Of a DNA stretch of 49,093 nt, positions 9,328 to 20,600 are shown piece after piece. This stretch comes from a virus. How positions within the stretch are numbered: position 1 is the first letter of the stretch; each line of letters begins with the position of its first letter. The stretch is taken from positions 1 to 49,093 of the IMG/VR virus record IMGVR_UViG_3300032235_000849, one strand, 5' to 3'. Under the pieces are notes generated by a model. It searched no databases and was not told the origin of the DNA. It saw only the letters and a program-made list of their open reading frames with translations. Made by a program: the position numbers and the translations under genes.

Positions 9328-12300
9328 TTATTTAGAATTTACTTCAAGAATTTCCACTCTTGCATTAAGTTCTTTAATTGCCTCAATTAAAACCGCAATT
9401 AATCCGCTATAATTTACAGTTTTGTTATTTTCGCCATTTACAAGTTGAGGTAAAACTAATTCAAGTTCTTGGGCAATTACCCCAAGTGAAGGTTTGTTAC
9501 TTTCTTTCCAAGAGAATTTAACACCACGGATACTTTCAATAATTTCCAATCCATTATTAATAGTTTCAATATTCTTTTTCAATCTTTCGTCGGAACCAGA
9601 ATTAATATCTCCACCAACAGTTAATGATCCAGAAGAAGCATCAAATGTAAATGCTACAGAAGCAGTCTTAATACTTGGTGTTTGATTTCCATTGCCGGTA
9701 ACAAATACTGGATAATAAGATCCAGTTGTTACTGAAGCAGCATTAATAATGTTTGAAGGACCTGTAGCACCTTGAGCACCCTGAGCCCCTTGTGCGCCTT
9801 GACGACCTTGAACTCCTTGAGGTCCTGTAGGTCCTACTGCACCTTGAACACCCTGAGGACCTGTTCCTCCAATTAAACCAGTTGAACCTTGGACACCTTG
9901 AGGTCCTGTTGGTCCTGTTGGCCCATTTGGACCTATAGCACCTTGAACACCCTGAGGACCTGTTGGTCCTGTTGGTCCTGTTCCACCAGTTGAACCTGAT
10001 GAACCTGTTGCACCTTGGACGCCTTGCGTTCCTGTTGGTCCTGTTGGTCCTGGTGCTCCTTGACGACCTTGGGCACCCTGAACTCCTTGAGGTCCTGTAC
10101 CACCAGTGGGACCTGTTCCGCCAGTTGCACCCGAAGCACCTTGGACACCCTGTGGTCCTGTTGGTCCTGTTGGTCCAGCAGATCCAGTATTTCCTATTCC
10201 ACCCTGAACTCCTTGTGCTCCTTGGACTCCTTGGGCACCCTGAACACCTTGTGGTCCTGTACCACCAGTTCCACCAGAAGCACCCTGAACGCCTTGAGAT
10301 CCCTGAGCACCCTGGGCACCTTGACGACCTTGAGCACCTTGGACACCTTGAGATCCCTGGACACCTTGAGATCCCTGGACACCTTGTGATCCAGTTGATC
10401 CAGTTAAACCTTGAGAACCTTGTACACCTTGACCGCCAGCAGCACCTTGACGACCTTGAGCACCTTGGACACCCTGTAAACCTTGAGGTCCTACAATTTG
10501 TCCTACACTATCCCAATCGGTTCCATTATATACCCAGAGACTACCAGAGTCTTGAGCAATAACGCCATCACCAGTAGAAGGTGGATACCATACAAATCCA
10601 GTATCATTAGCAGTTAAAGTAGTATTTGGAGAAGAAGTTGTTACTGAAGGTACTGATCCAACAATTGTAATTGAAGTTCCAGATTGACCCTGAGATCCTT
10701 GAATACCTTGATTTCCTTGAGCACCTTGTACTCCTTGAGAACCTTGAGCACCTTGGCGACCTTGAGCACCCTGTGCTCCAACAGAACCTTGAATACCCTG
10801 AGGTCCAATAGATCCAACAGAACCTTGAACACCTTGAGATCCTGTAGCACCTTGAATACCTTGAGGTCCTGTTGGTCCCGTTGGTCCTGTTGGTCCTGTT
10901 CCACCAGTAGAACCTACTGAACCCTGAACACCTTGAGATCCTGTTGGACCTGTTGCACCTGTTGGACCTGTTGCACCTGTTGGACCTGTTGCACCTTGAA
11001 CACCTTGCGCACCAGTAGGTCCTGTTCCGCCAGTTCCTCCCGAAGCACCCTGTGCCCCCTGAGCACCTTGAGCACCTTGGCGACCTTGAGCACCCTGTGC
11101 TCCAACGGCACCTTGAACTCCTTGAGCACCTTGAGATCCCGTTCCACCAGTTCCGCCTGAAGCACCTTGAACACCCTGAGAACCCTGGACACCTTGTGCT
11201 CCCTGGACACCTTGGGCACCCTGGACACCTTGTGTTCCTGTTGATCCTGTTGATCCTGATGGTCCAGTTGGTCCAGTTGATCCAGTTGCACCTTGAACTC
11301 CTTGTGCACCTTGAATTCCTTGTGCACCTTGAATTCCTTGTACACCTTGTGCACCTTGTGCACCTTGTACACCTTGTGCACCTTGACGACCTTGAGCACC
11401 TTGGACACCTTGTAAACCTTGAGGTCCTACAATTTGTCCTACACTATCCCAATCAGTTCCATTATATATCCAAAGATTCCCGGTGTCCTGAGCAATAACA
11501 CCATCACCAGTTGAAGGTGGATACCAAGAGAATCCGGTATCGTTAGCAGTTAAAGTGGTGTTTGGAGAGGAAGTTGTAACAGAGGGTACTGATCCAACAA
11601 TTGTGATTGAAGTTCCAGAAGAACCTTGAACACCTTGAGATCCTTGAGCACCTTGAGATCCTGTAGCACCTTGAATACCTTGAGGTCCTGTTGGTCCCGT
11701 TGGTCCTGTTGGTCCTGTAGTTCCTTGAACACCTTGAGATCCTGTTGGACCTGTTGGACCTGTTGCACCTTGAAGACCTTGGGCACCCTGGATACCTTGT
11801 GCGCCTTGAACACCTTGAGCACCTTGAACACCTTGGGCACCTTGACGACCTTGGGCACCTTGAACACCTTGAGATCCTGTTGATCCTGTAGCACCTTGAA
11901 TACCTTGAGCTCCTGTTGGTCCTGTTGGACCTGTTCCCCCAGTTGAACCCGATGAACCTGTTGCACCTTGAACACCTTGTGGTCCTACAGGGCCAGTTGG
12001 ACCAGTTGGACCAGTATTTCCTTGAAGTCCTTGTGGACCTTCTGGGCCATTTGGTCCATTTAGACCAAGATCACCTTGAGGTCCTGTTGGCCCTGTTGAA
12101 CCTTGAACACCCTCAAGTCCTTGTGGTCCTGTAGCACCCTGAACACCTTGTGGTCCTGTAGCACCCTGAACACCTTGTGGTCCTGTTGGACCTGTTGGAC
12201 CTGTTGGTCCTGTTGGTCCTGTAGTTCCTTGAACACCTTGTGCACCTTGGACACCTTGATAACCTTGAGGTCCTACAATTTGTCCTACATTATTCCATAC

Positions 12301-13098
12301 AGAACCGTTAAATACCCACAAATCTCCACTTGCATCATCAATTGCCGAATTTCCAGACGAAGCAAGTGGAAATGCATCATTTAAAGTTGTTTGTGGATTA
12401 TTTGGTGGATTAACATATACATCAGGTACAGATCCAATGATAGTAACTGATGTTCCTGCTGAACCTTGACGACCTTGAGAACCCTGAACGCCTTGTGGTC
12501 CCGTTGGTCCTGTTGCTCCAGTTGAACCCGATGAACCTGTTGCACCCTGAACACCTTGAGATCCTGTTGAACCTGTTGGACCTGTTGCACCTTGACGACC
12601 TTGAGAACCCTGAACACCTTGAAGTCCTTGTGGTCCTGTTGGTCCTGTTGGTCCTGTTGCACCTTGACGACCTTGAGAACCCTGAACACCTTGTGGACCT
12701 GCAGATCCAGTTGGTCCGGTTAATCCAGTAGGACCTTGAACACCTTGTGGCCCTTGCGGTCCAATATCTCCAGTTGCTCCAGAATCTCCAATTGCTCCAG
12801 TTTCACCTTGAATACCTTGCGATCCTGTAGGTCCTGTCGGACCAACTTCTCCCTGAGATCCTGTTGCACCTTGAACGCCTTGAGGACCTTGAGGTCCCGT
12901 AGAACCTTGTTCTCCTTGGGCACCTTGTGATCCTAAGGCACCTTGAGCTCCGTTACTGGCCCAGTATCTTGTTCCGTCAGTATCAGACGCTAAAACTTTT
13001 CCATTAGTATCGGGAGTACCAAGATATCTCTCAGTATCTTCGAGAGAGATAAACTGACCGTCTGAACCTATTACTGAACCGCTACTTAGTTTTGCCAT
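9328..13098 (-). CDS. Collagen-like (Gly-X-Y) tail fibre with S74 chaperone domain
   Basis: A 1256-residue fibre. Residues 1-49 form a non-collagen head. From residue 50 almost the whole chain is Gly-X-Y triplets, dominated by [15 protein letters not shown] and GSQ. The tracts are broken three times by a ~60-residue insert that opens with [11 protein letters not shown] or [11 protein letters not shown] and ends with an [24 protein letters not shown] segment. After the last tract comes a ~25-residue bridge and an S74 domain beginning [13 protein letters not shown], with the Ser-Asp dyad, [15 protein letters not shown] and a terminal coiled coil. The expected product is a long trimeric triple helix with beta nodes, assembled by the C-terminal chaperone. 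The Y position is mostly Thr or Gln; GPT runs are O-glycosylated in some bacterial collagens such as BclA. Confidence 0.9.
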   Translation of the reverse strand: MAKLSSGSVIGSDGQFISLEDTERYLGTPDTNGKVLASDTDGTRYWASNGAQGALGSQGAQGEQGSTGPQGPQGVQGATGSQGEVGPTGPTGSQGIQGETGAIGDSGATGDIGPQGPQGVQGPTGLTGPTGSAGPQGVQGSQGRQGATGPTGPTGPQGLQGVQGSQGRQGATGPTGSTGSQGVQGATGSSGSTGATGPTGPQGVQGSQGRQGSAGTSVTIIGSVPDVYVNPPNNPQTTLNDAFPLASSGNSAIDDASGDLWVFNGSVWNNVGQIVGPQGYQGVQGAQGVQGTTGPTGPTGPTGPTGPQGVQGATGPQGVQGATGPQGLEGVQGSTGPTGPQGDLGLNGPNGPEGPQGLQGNTGPTGPTGPVGPQGVQGATGSSGSTGGTGPTGPTGAQGIQGATGSTGSQGVQGAQGRQGAQGVQGAQGVQGAQGIQGAQGLQGATGPTGPTGSQGVQGTTGPTGPTGPTGPQGIQGATGSQGAQGSQGVQGSSGTSITIVGSVPSVTTSSPNTTLTANDTGFSWYPPSTGDGVIAQDTGNLWIYNGTDWDSVGQIVGPQGLQGVQGAQGRQGAQGVQGAQGAQGVQGIQGAQGIQGAQGVQGATGSTGPTGPSGSTGSTGTQGVQGAQGVQGAQGVQGSQGVQGASGGTGGTGSQGAQGVQGAVGAQGAQGRQGAQGAQGAQGASGGTGGTGPTGAQGVQGATGPTGATGPTGATGPTGSQGVQGSVGSTGGTGPTGPTGPTGPQGIQGATGSQGVQGSVGSIGPQGIQGSVGAQGAQGRQGAQGSQGVQGAQGNQGIQGSQGQSGTSITIVGSVPSVTTSSPNTTLTANDTGFVWYPPSTGDGVIAQDSGSLWVYNGTDWDSVGQIVGPQGLQGVQGAQGRQGAAGGQGVQGSQGLTGSTGSQGVQGSQGVQGSQGVQGAQGRQGAQGAQGSQGVQGASGGTGGTGPQGVQGAQGVQGAQGVQGGIGNTGSAGPTGPTGPQGVQGASGATGGTGPTGGTGPQGVQGAQGRQGAPGPTGPTGTQGVQGATGSSGSTGGTGPTGPTGPQGVQGAIGPNGPTGPTGPQGVQGSTGLIGGTGPQGVQGAVGPTGPQGVQGRQGAQGAQGAQGATGPSNIINAASVTTGSYYPVFVTGNGNQTPSIKTASVAFTFDASSGSLTVGGDINSGSDERLKKNIETINNGLEIIESIRGVKFSWKESNKPSLGVIAQELELVLPQLVNGENNKTVNYSGLIAVLIEAIKELNARVEILEVNSK
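9329..9336 (-). promoter_or_regulatory. Possible variant late promoter, TCTAAATA
   Basis: Minus-strand TCTAAATA differs at one base from TATAAATA and lies 20 bases before the ATG at 9309. It overlaps the stop codon of the collagen-like gene, so it may be chance. Confidence 0.3.
10481..10680 (-). repeat. Collagen spacer domain, third insert (copy 1 of a duplicated pair)
   Basis: This ~200-base segment encodes the last of the three non-collagen inserts. It is very similar in DNA to 11417-11616, differing at scattered third positions and a few codons, so the two arose by duplication. Confidence 0.75.
11417..11616 (-). repeat. Collagen spacer domain, second insert (copy 2 of the pair)
   Basis: Partner of 10481-10680, the same length. 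The first insert, around 12260-12460, is diverged but has the same opening and closing motifs. Confidence 0.75.
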
Positions 13099-13102
13099 TT
13101 AT

Positions 13103-13438
13103 TTATTTTGAAGATTCTAAAATACTCATAGTAAAATTCATAGTATTGTTTGCAATCCCTTGAATTTCAATTCTATCTCCAACTTCGAGAACTAAACTTC
13201 CTACAATTGGATTCAAGGCATCAGTTGCAGGAATTTTTGCATTCTTAATCAACTCATATTGAGTTCCTGCTCTATTATAAAAAACAGTCACTGTAGAAAT
13301 TCCAGAAGAAATATTAGATATTACAGAAAACAAGTGAATAGATGAAACACCATTAGGTGTCGTATAAGCAGTCGTCAATCCTGTTGTTACTGCTACACTG
13401 ACCGTTTTATATGTGTTAAGTGCTAGTGCTCCAGCCAT
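13103..13438 (-). CDS. Small virion protein of the fibre region
   Basis: A 111-residue beta-rich protein without Cys, signal peptide or membrane segment. It reads as one compact beta-sandwich: TYKTVSVAVTTGLTTAYT, an HLFSVISNISSG strand, then VGDRIEIQGIANNTMNFTMSI. Small proteins of this type sit among fibre genes in cyanomyoviruses and are usually called virion structural proteins. It is packed between the beta-helix gene (3-base gap) and the collagen-like fibre (4-base gap), so it is probably co-transcribed with both from the late promoter at 16171. Its exact position in the particle is unknown. Confidence 0.6.
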   Translation of the reverse strand: MAGALALNTYKTVSVAVTTGLTTAYTTPNGVSSIHLFSVISNISSGISTVTVFYNRAGTQYELIKNAKIPATDALNPIVGSLVLEVGDRIEIQGIANNTMNFTMSILESSK

Positions 13439-13441
13439 TTT

Positions 13442-16144
13442 TTATTTTGCCCCTAATGCGATAATAAATGGTGTTACTGTATTTAGCAAACTACGCTCAA
13501 ACGCTCTTCCGCGAATCGTACCAGTCGATTGATCAATAATCAAATCTTCACCAATAGCAAAATTTCCATCCTGATCGGTGCTCGTATAAACGACTTCACC
13601 ACCATTTATTTTTACAACTTCATCTACTTGAACTGTTACTCCACCCTTCGATGGTCTTGCAATTTCAATAGTGTTTCCTGCACCAATATACTCAAAAGAA
13701 TGTGAAGATACGATTTGTAAACTTTGTCTTTGGAGGTATGTAGTTATTCCAATTCCAATATCATTACGTAAAGGTTGCGCAAAAGTGACTGTCGAAACTC
13801 CTGCAACAGGTAATGTTGCAGAACGAACCTGATAATAAATCGGTCTTAACTGAACAATTGCTGATGCAGTAGATCCAATTCCCGTAGGAGCAGTAAAGGT
13901 AACTGTTGGTGCATCACTGTAACGATAATTTCTACCGTTACCAATCATATTCACTGCGGTAACTTTACCGTCTTGTATGGTTGCAGATGCTTCTGCAGTG
14001 ATTGCAGAAGGACCTGTTGGCGAAATTGGGAATATAACCGTTGGTGGTTCAGTATATCCAGATCCGCCATTAATAATCAATACCCCCTCAATTTCATAAT
14101 ATAACTCATCAAAATAAACTGCTTGACCAGAATAAGGTCTTTCTTTACCGACCCCACCAATAACAACGCTTAAATCTCCTTCTGTTGCATTTGATGAAGT
14201 AATTCCGGTGTAACGATAATTAGATAACGTTGTTGGAGAACTTACTCCATTTGATACTAATCCCTTTGTGCCAAATGAAGAGTTTGAGTTTGTAATATCA
14301 CATTGACCACCACTTTCAGTTACAATTGCTTGGTCATTGCAGATTGTAAAGATTGAAACTAATTGCGCATAAGCTCCATTATAGATTTTAACACCAATAC
14401 CACCCTGATTATATTGAGTATAAGAGTCCACACTCATCATACCTGTGATTCCCATATCATCTTTATCCCCAGGATCAGCGTGGAATCCATCAACATTCAT
14501 TCCAATGCTATTAGGAATAAAGTTAGTACAGTTGCGAATATAAGGTCCTTTCGTAACGTTTCCGACGCCCTGAGATGGGATGTCATTTGGATTTGTGGTT
14601 CCAATACCAGCATTTCCAGGGTATGTTAAGTTAAACGATGTTCCTATTGCAGTTGTTCCTATTCCAATAATCGTAGTAACAACTCCAACGCAAGAATAAA
14701 TTGCAGAAACAACATTTGCACAAGAGTTAATATTAGTGTTTGATCCCGTTACTGGATCTGCTTGAATACTTACATCTCTTAATTGAGTGTATTCATTTTG
14801 ATAATTACCAGTCCAATAAACATTATTAATGCACGATTTTGCAATTCCAGCAGCGTAACGAATTGTATCAATTGTTTCGGTTTTAACACCAACGATATGC
14901 TGAAGAGTACTTCCATTGTAATAAGAAAGACCAGCACCTACACACTTGGAGTTTCCTCCTCTTACAATATCGTGACAGACTGCTCTAAAAATATCCTTAA
15001 TATCATCTTTGCAAGAAGTATAATCACCTCCACTTAAAGTAAAGGCAGGAGATTTATAATCAGTACTTGTTAAATATCCAACAGATTCTGCAGCAATAAA
15101 GTCTAGATTATAACGAATTATTCTTGCAGCATCAAAGAAACGATCACTTGCAACGCCAACAAGAGGTTTAAATGCAACCACGGAAGCATCATTAATTGCA
15201 GTTTGTCCTTGGAAAGATAAATCAGTTAGGTGAGTTCCATTTGTTACCCAGAATAAATCTGATCCTGGATTCTGTGGGGTAATAATACAATTTCTCAATT
15301 CTGCCCCTTCAATTGCCACATTTTCTGGCAAAATAATTGGATTATCCTCAATATAAGTTCCAGGAGAAACCTTAACAGTATCTCCAGATGTTGCAATATT
15401 AACCGCAGATTTTATTGTCTGTTTAGCAAAATCTAAAGTTAATCCAGTATTTGTGTCACTACCATTTTTTGCAACATATATGGTCTTTCCTGGAGGATTA
15501 CTAACCCCATCAATATTAATATCTATTTTAGAAGAACTTACGCTGGTTACAGATACTCCCACGCCAGTGAAGTTAAGTGTTTTTATAGATCCAGCGGTTC
15601 CAATTATTGATGAATCTTTTTGGACGGTAAGACCAGTTCCAACTACTTCGATAATGCCAGTTGGAATAATATCTGTTGCAAGAATTTCAACGGATTCTCC
15701 ACCAAAACAAGCATCCTCAAGGATAACAATATTTCCGCTTGTAGCATCAAATTCATTGGGGGATAAACGAACACCATTAACATAAACTTCTACAGAACCT
15801 ACTGAATAAGTGAGGTAAAACTCTGTTTGTCCCTCAAAAGCAACAGAATATAAAGAATTTCTAGCAAGTCTAGACCAAGTAACACCAGTTCCAGTAGATG
15901 TTAAATAAAACTTATCTTTTCCTGTTGTGCCACCAATACTAATAGGACCATCAAGAACTAAATTCTTGATGGTTGTAATTCCAGTAACTGCTAGATTAGT
16001 GGCACCAATGCCACCATTGACGTGGAAAGTGTAATTTGGATTAGTAGTTGCAACACCAACCTTATTTGAACCAGTGTCTGCAAATATAAGGTTGTTGTTT
16101 ACTTCTATGCCATTCTTAATGACAAAATTCTTTTGTACTGCCAT
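13442..16144 (-). CDS. Beta-helix tail-fibre protein (pectate-lyase-like fold)
   Basis: A 900-residue protein. Residues ~1-215 are fibre-like (NFVIKNGIEVNNNLIF, ILEDACFGGESVEIL). From ~225 it enters a right-handed beta-helix region starting IYVAKNGSDTNTGLT, FAKQTIKSAVNIATSGDTVKV and SPGTYIEDNPIILPENVAIEG. This is the DUF1565/pectin-lyase-like pattern seen in phage receptor-binding and depolymerase proteins. A block with DGFHADPGDKDDMGITGM and YAQLVSIFTICNDQAIVTESGG repeats motifs also present in the 2032-residue protein, so the two are related over this region. I saw no clear catalytic carboxylate cluster. A perfect TATAAATA lies 27 bases upstream. Confidence 0.75.
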   Translation of the reverse strand: MAVQKNFVIKNGIEVNNNLIFADTGSNKVGVATTNPNYTFHVNGGIGATNLAVTGITTIKNLVLDGPISIGGTTGKDKFYLTSTGTGVTWSRLARNSLYSVAFEGQTEFYLTYSVGSVEVYVNGVRLSPNEFDATSGNIVILEDACFGGESVEILATDIIPTGIIEVVGTGLTVQKDSSIIGTAGSIKTLNFTGVGVSVTSVSSSKIDINIDGVSNPPGKTIYVAKNGSDTNTGLTLDFAKQTIKSAVNIATSGDTVKVSPGTYIEDNPIILPENVAIEGAELRNCIITPQNPGSDLFWVTNGTHLTDLSFQGQTAINDASVVAFKPLVGVASDRFFDAARIIRYNLDFIAAESVGYLTSTDYKSPAFTLSGGDYTSCKDDIKDIFRAVCHDIVRGGNSKCVGAGLSYYNGSTLQHIVGVKTETIDTIRYAAGIAKSCINNVYWTGNYQNEYTQLRDVSIQADPVTGSNTNINSCANVVSAIYSCVGVVTTIIGIGTTAIGTSFNLTYPGNAGIGTTNPNDIPSQGVGNVTKGPYIRNCTNFIPNSIGMNVDGFHADPGDKDDMGITGMMSVDSYTQYNQGGIGVKIYNGAYAQLVSIFTICNDQAIVTESGGQCDITNSNSSFGTKGLVSNGVSSPTTLSNYRYTGITSSNATEGDLSVVIGGVGKERPYSGQAVYFDELYYEIEGVLIINGGSGYTEPPTVIFPISPTGPSAITAEASATIQDGKVTAVNMIGNGRNYRYSDAPTVTFTAPTGIGSTASAIVQLRPIYYQVRSATLPVAGVSTVTFAQPLRNDIGIGITTYLQRQSLQIVSSHSFEYIGAGNTIEIARPSKGGVTVQVDEVVKINGGEVVYTSTDQDGNFAIGEDLIIDQSTGTIRGRAFERSLLNTVTPFIIALGAK

Positions 16145-16170
16145 CGGTGGAGAGCGCCAACCTTTTTACT

Positions 16171-16178
16171 TATTTATA
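16171..16178 (-). promoter_or_regulatory. T4-type late promoter, perfect TATAAATA
   Basis: An exact match to the T4 late promoter octamer on the minus strand, 27 bases before the ATG at 16144. It overlaps the stop codon of the VWA-like gene. Confidence 0.75.
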
Positions 16179-17634
16179 CTGTGTCAACAATAAACTCAGC
16201 AAGACATTTTGAAAATGCAACTCTTCTGTCAATACCGCTATCATAAACATTTTCCGTTTTAAACAAAGCACCTATTGACTCTCTTGCAAGAGTTAATGTA
16301 TCGTGTAGTTGAAGAGAACTTTTAGTCCAGTTTGGTGTAGTTATTGATCTAGTTATAGTATATGTAGTACTACTAGTAAAAGTTACATATCCAAAAGGTT
16401 GCGTAGATGCAGATCCATAGAAAAGAACTCCATCGAATCCGTCAGTAGAAGTATAAGAACTTAGTGCTATTACTTTATATTTTCTAAAAGCAACTTCTCC
16501 ATTTTGTCCATTTATAGTTCTAGAAGCACCGTTTGCAACAGTAACAGGATTATTGATCATATCTCCAGGAGCACGATTTTGTTCATTGGAGTTTGTAATT
16601 ATAACTGTTGTTGAACCATCTCTTACATTTGAATCAATAACGCTTCCAAATCTTCCTACAGTTCCACTAGAAATTGTATTTGGTGTAGTAAAAATAGACC
16701 AGATATTTCCATGGACATCTTCGGATAGTGATCGTGGTGCAAATCCTGTCAATCTATTACCCCCATCATCGCAAACATTAACAATGTGAGAGGAAATATT
16801 AGAAAAATAATTTACTCCAGTCCATTTTGCTGAGGTTGCTGCACCACTACTTTCACCTCTAATGAAAGATTGGTTAATTTGGAGAGAACCGCTTGAATTT
16901 GTAACAGTAAATGCAGTGGATGGATTTCTACCATTATATCCAAAATATGCATAAAGATTTGGTGATCCTACTATACTATCTCCTATTTTTTTAAGTAACA
17001 ATTCATCTTGTAAGTTTTGAATGAATGTTCCATCAGAATAAAATCCAGAACTTGGTGTTACACTTGCAGGTATATTGTTACTATGTGCGCCCGACCAAAC
17101 TTCATCATCAATTGTAGTAATATTAAGTTGCAACCCTGCTGCTGTACATTTACTCTGCAATAAACTAGTAGAAGCACTTACCGTAGAAGTTGTCATACTT
17201 CCAGAATTATCTATAGCAACATATACTCGTGATCCTGCTGGTAAAGATCCCAAATTGCAAATTACAAACCAGTCTGATCGACTACCAGTATTTCCTTCAT
17301 CTCTGTTAACTGTAATTGGACCATAAGAAAAAGGATCAGTTGAAAATTCTGAAGGTACGTTTAAACTACCAGAACCACCACCACCTGGTTGCAATAACCA
17401 AAATGGTCTATCAGTAGTGTCATTGTTAAGTCTAAAGTTTAACCAAGCAGATCCTATTGTACTTACATCTGGACTTGCTTCGTCCTGGACAGCAATGTAA
17501 ACTACTTTAGTACTAGGACTAAACATAGACTCAGTTTCATCCTGGTGTATGATTACATTTAAACCAGGTATTCTATTATTTCCTTTAAAAAGTATTGGCG
17601 ATAGATTAGCGACTACAGAACCGTGAAGAGACAT
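16174..17634 (-). CDS. Virion/fibre protein with VWA-like MIDAS motif
   Basis: A 486-residue protein, mostly beta with many Ser, Thr and Asn residues. At residues 137-147 the hydrophobic strand VYVAIDNSGSM carries Asp-x-Ser-x-Ser (142-146), the first element of a von Willebrand A metal-ion-dependent adhesion site. ITTIDDEVW at 172-180 could be the following strand. Other acidic and Thr MIDAS residues cannot be placed with confidence, and the remainder does not align clearly to a VWA domain. If real, the domain would bind a divalent cation and a surface ligand. The gene lies 6 bases after the stop of the 2032-codon gene and shares its transcript. It is most likely a distal tail or adhesin component. 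Confidence 0.6.
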   Translation of the reverse strand: MSLHGSVVANLSPILFKGNNRIPGLNVIIHQDETESMFSPSTKVVYIAVQDEASPDVSTIGSAWLNFRLNNDTTDRPFWLLQPGGGGSGSLNVPSEFSTDPFSYGPITVNRDEGNTGSRSDWFVICNLGSLPAGSRVYVAIDNSGSMTTSTVSASTSLLQSKCTAAGLQLNITTIDDEVWSGAHSNNIPASVTPSSGFYSDGTFIQNLQDELLLKKIGDSIVGSPNLYAYFGYNGRNPSTAFTVTNSSGSLQINQSFIRGESSGAATSAKWTGVNYFSNISSHIVNVCDDGGNRLTGFAPRSLSEDVHGNIWSIFTTPNTISSGTVGRFGSVIDSNVRDGSTTVIITNSNEQNRAPGDMINNPVTVANGASRTINGQNGEVAFRKYKVIALSSYTSTDGFDGVLFYGSASTQPFGYVTFTSSTTYTITRSITTPNWTKSSLQLHDTLTLARESIGALFKTENVYDSGIDRRVAFSKCLAEFIVDTV

Positions 17635-17640
17635 AAGATT

Positions 17641-20600
17641 TTATGCGTAAGTTGCAAAGACACCAAGAACTTCCCAAACAGAACCAACTCTAAAAATACT
17701 AAATCCAAAGAAATAATATCCAGCAGCAGTTCCCGTTGGAGAAATATCGTTTAACCAACGAATGCTATTTCCACCAGTATTTAAAGCAGTTCCATTAATT
17801 TGGAATTGAATATTTGCAAGATTTGAAACTGTTGTTGCCGCATTCATTATAACAGAGTAGTTCATTGCCCTTGCGTCTGTAGTTGGAACATTAGTAATGT
17901 TAATTATAGATACGTTTGTGCTTGTAGTTCTGGTAATTGGTCCTTGTGTGAAATCGCAAGTTAATGTAGAACCAGATCTATTAACGTATATATCAGATAT
18001 TTGAGTAAAAGTACAAATACCAGAAGAAGTATCTCCCGCACGATTGAATGGGGAGTATCCAAGTCTTGAAGGAATATCCGCATACCACTCACCTCTTTGA
18101 GCACCACTTAGATTATGAATAAGGTGAGAAACATTTCCATTAATATTATTTGAAGAATCTCTACGAACTATTGTATTCGGAGAGGTAGTTGCTGCAGATA
18201 CAAATCCATCAAGATAATTTGCATTTAGATTAGAAACTAGTGTGCTTGATGCAACACTGATTGGAGAAGTTCCTGTAGTGACTGTAGAAATAAATCTTCC
18301 TGCAGTAATAGTAGAATTTCCAAGAATCGTGAGTGTCCCATTACTTGAAAGACTTGCAACCTCTGTTGTTCCACCATACCACTTAAAGTTATAAGAATTA
18401 TTTTGTGGAACAGACCACCATAGAGAGTCATCGGCACCAATACCAACAGCATAGTTTGTGTTGGTAGCATTAATTTGATTCTCGTAGATAATCCTAGATC
18501 CAAGACTTGTTGTTCCAAAAGATGGAGACGCATATCCTAGATTTCCATCTCCAGAAATTTTAAAGTCAATGATATCAATTGGAGCATCCAATCTAATAGT
18601 TGCAAGACCGACTGTTGGATTAAAATTGACTCTAATATCAAATCCAAATCCATCTTTTGATCCTAGAAAATTAAGTGCATTTGCATTGCCAATAAAAGAT
18701 CCTGCTGAAGAAATACCAATCGTATTAATTGGATCACCTTCAAAATAAACTGTTGTAATTCCAGTTGCAGAATCATAGTCTTTGCTAATTGTTAGTCCAA
18801 TACCAACAAGATTAAGTAATGTAGAGAACCCTACAGGACCGCTATTATTTGAAATTCCAATTCCATATAGATAATCACTGATCCAACCGTAAGGATTCCA
18901 CTCATTATTTGTAGTATAAATCCAACCTGCATTTTCTCCAATTCTTGGAGTTGCATTATATTGAACATCTCCAGGGTTTCCTGCAACTGTTGGAATGTTT
19001 TCGCCAATTGTATATTTTCTAGAGACCTTTGCATCGCCCTGTAGGAATAAAGAGTTAACCTCAAAACCTTTCGCAGATGTTGAAGTAACCTTATCACCAA
19101 AGATTACTGGACCATTAAACTCAGAGATTGCTTCTCCATCAAATCCACCCTCAACCTTAATCGAACGTAAGAAATTACCCTCAACTGGAGTAATAACGTT
19201 AAGGGAGGGTTGATTTCCAATATCATCCCCAGTAACAGTTTGAATTGGAGTATCAAAAATTTCTTCCTGTCCAGTGACTGTACTTAACTTCTTGTTACCA
19301 GAGTAAGAAATACCCTTGTCATTCATACCAGTGTAGAAGTTAATACCTCCTTCTCTTCTAGTTGATTGTGCAAGAAGTTCCTCTTGTGCAGAAATCTGGC
19401 GATCTTGTTTATCTGGGAATGCAGTAGAATAATTACCAGGACCAAATCCAACATACTCAAAGGTATGTCCAGAAGCACGTATGATTGAGTGTCTTCTGAA
19501 TTCAATTGGAGTTACTGAGACTTTTCTAACAACCGATCCAACAACGTGCTTGCTTGCCCTTGAACCAAGAACACCACGGAAAACATAAACAGGATCTGTG
19601 GAAGAAATTGTTGGAGAAACGGTTGTCTTAACTCTTACAAGTTCATCATCGATTTGCAGATAATCGCCAATTCTAACATCTAACCTATCAATGCCACGTA
19701 TTAAAACTTCATCGGTGATTTCATCGCTAACTTCATAAAGAAGAGTTGTGGTGATACCAGCATAATTTGCAATCATTCTGCCAGTAAGGTTTTCATTATC
19801 AGCAGAAATGACTCCATCATTAGAAGTAACACCTTCGCGATGAGCAAAGATTGTACCAGATACTGAAGGAACACTAGTTGAAATACCAATATCAACAATA
19901 AATGTCGATAATCCTACATTTTTAGTAACTACAAAATCACCATTATAAAGATTTTGAGTTGCTCCAGATAATCTAATTTTGTTCCCAACAGAAAGTCCAT
20001 GATTAGGAGAAGCAGTAACAGTAGCAAATCCAGTTACATTATTATATCTAATATTACTAACTGAAAGTGCTTTACCAGTAAGGTAAACAAATGCATCTTG
20101 AGTGAGAGATGCGCCAACATTTGTCGAGAACCCAGAAATTGATTTTGTAGAAACTGCGGTAAAACTCTTTGCAGATCCAACAGCAACATTAGTGATTCTA
20201 TAAAGATCATTATAACCTTTATAAGAAATAGAGGAAACACCAGAAATTCTAACAGTATCTCCTACGTTATTATAGACTCCTGAAACTTGGAAAACTGCTC
20301 TTTGGAATCCAGAAGTAGTTGCAACACCTACAACAGAAAGAGTATTGCCAATTCCATAGGCACTACCACCATCCATAATCTGAATAGCAGTAATATTACC
20401 TGTTGGGTTAACAGTAATTTTAGCAGTTGCATTATTTCCAGTTGTGGATCCAGCAAATCCTACAAGTCTTACGTTATAGAAACTTTCAGTTCCACCTTGC
20501 CCATATCCAACCCCAGCATATACAGTGTTCAGTTTTGTAATTCTATTCAGTCCGTGATCAATTGAAGTATGAATAGTGTGAGAAGTTGCATTAGACGAAA

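Noticed and set aside
9960-12930. Long open frames on both strands across the collagen-like gene
   Set aside because: They arise from the triplet repeat read in other frames and give low-complexity Leu/His- or Ser/Thr-rich products with no start context.
13100-13107. AATAAATA on the minus strand just before the collagen-like gene
   Set aside because: It ends one base from the ATG, leaving no room for a leader or ribosome site.
16175-16190. TTGACA on the minus strand before the 900-codon fibre gene
   Set aside because: It lies in the last codons of the VWA-like gene and lacks a -10 box at proper spacing.
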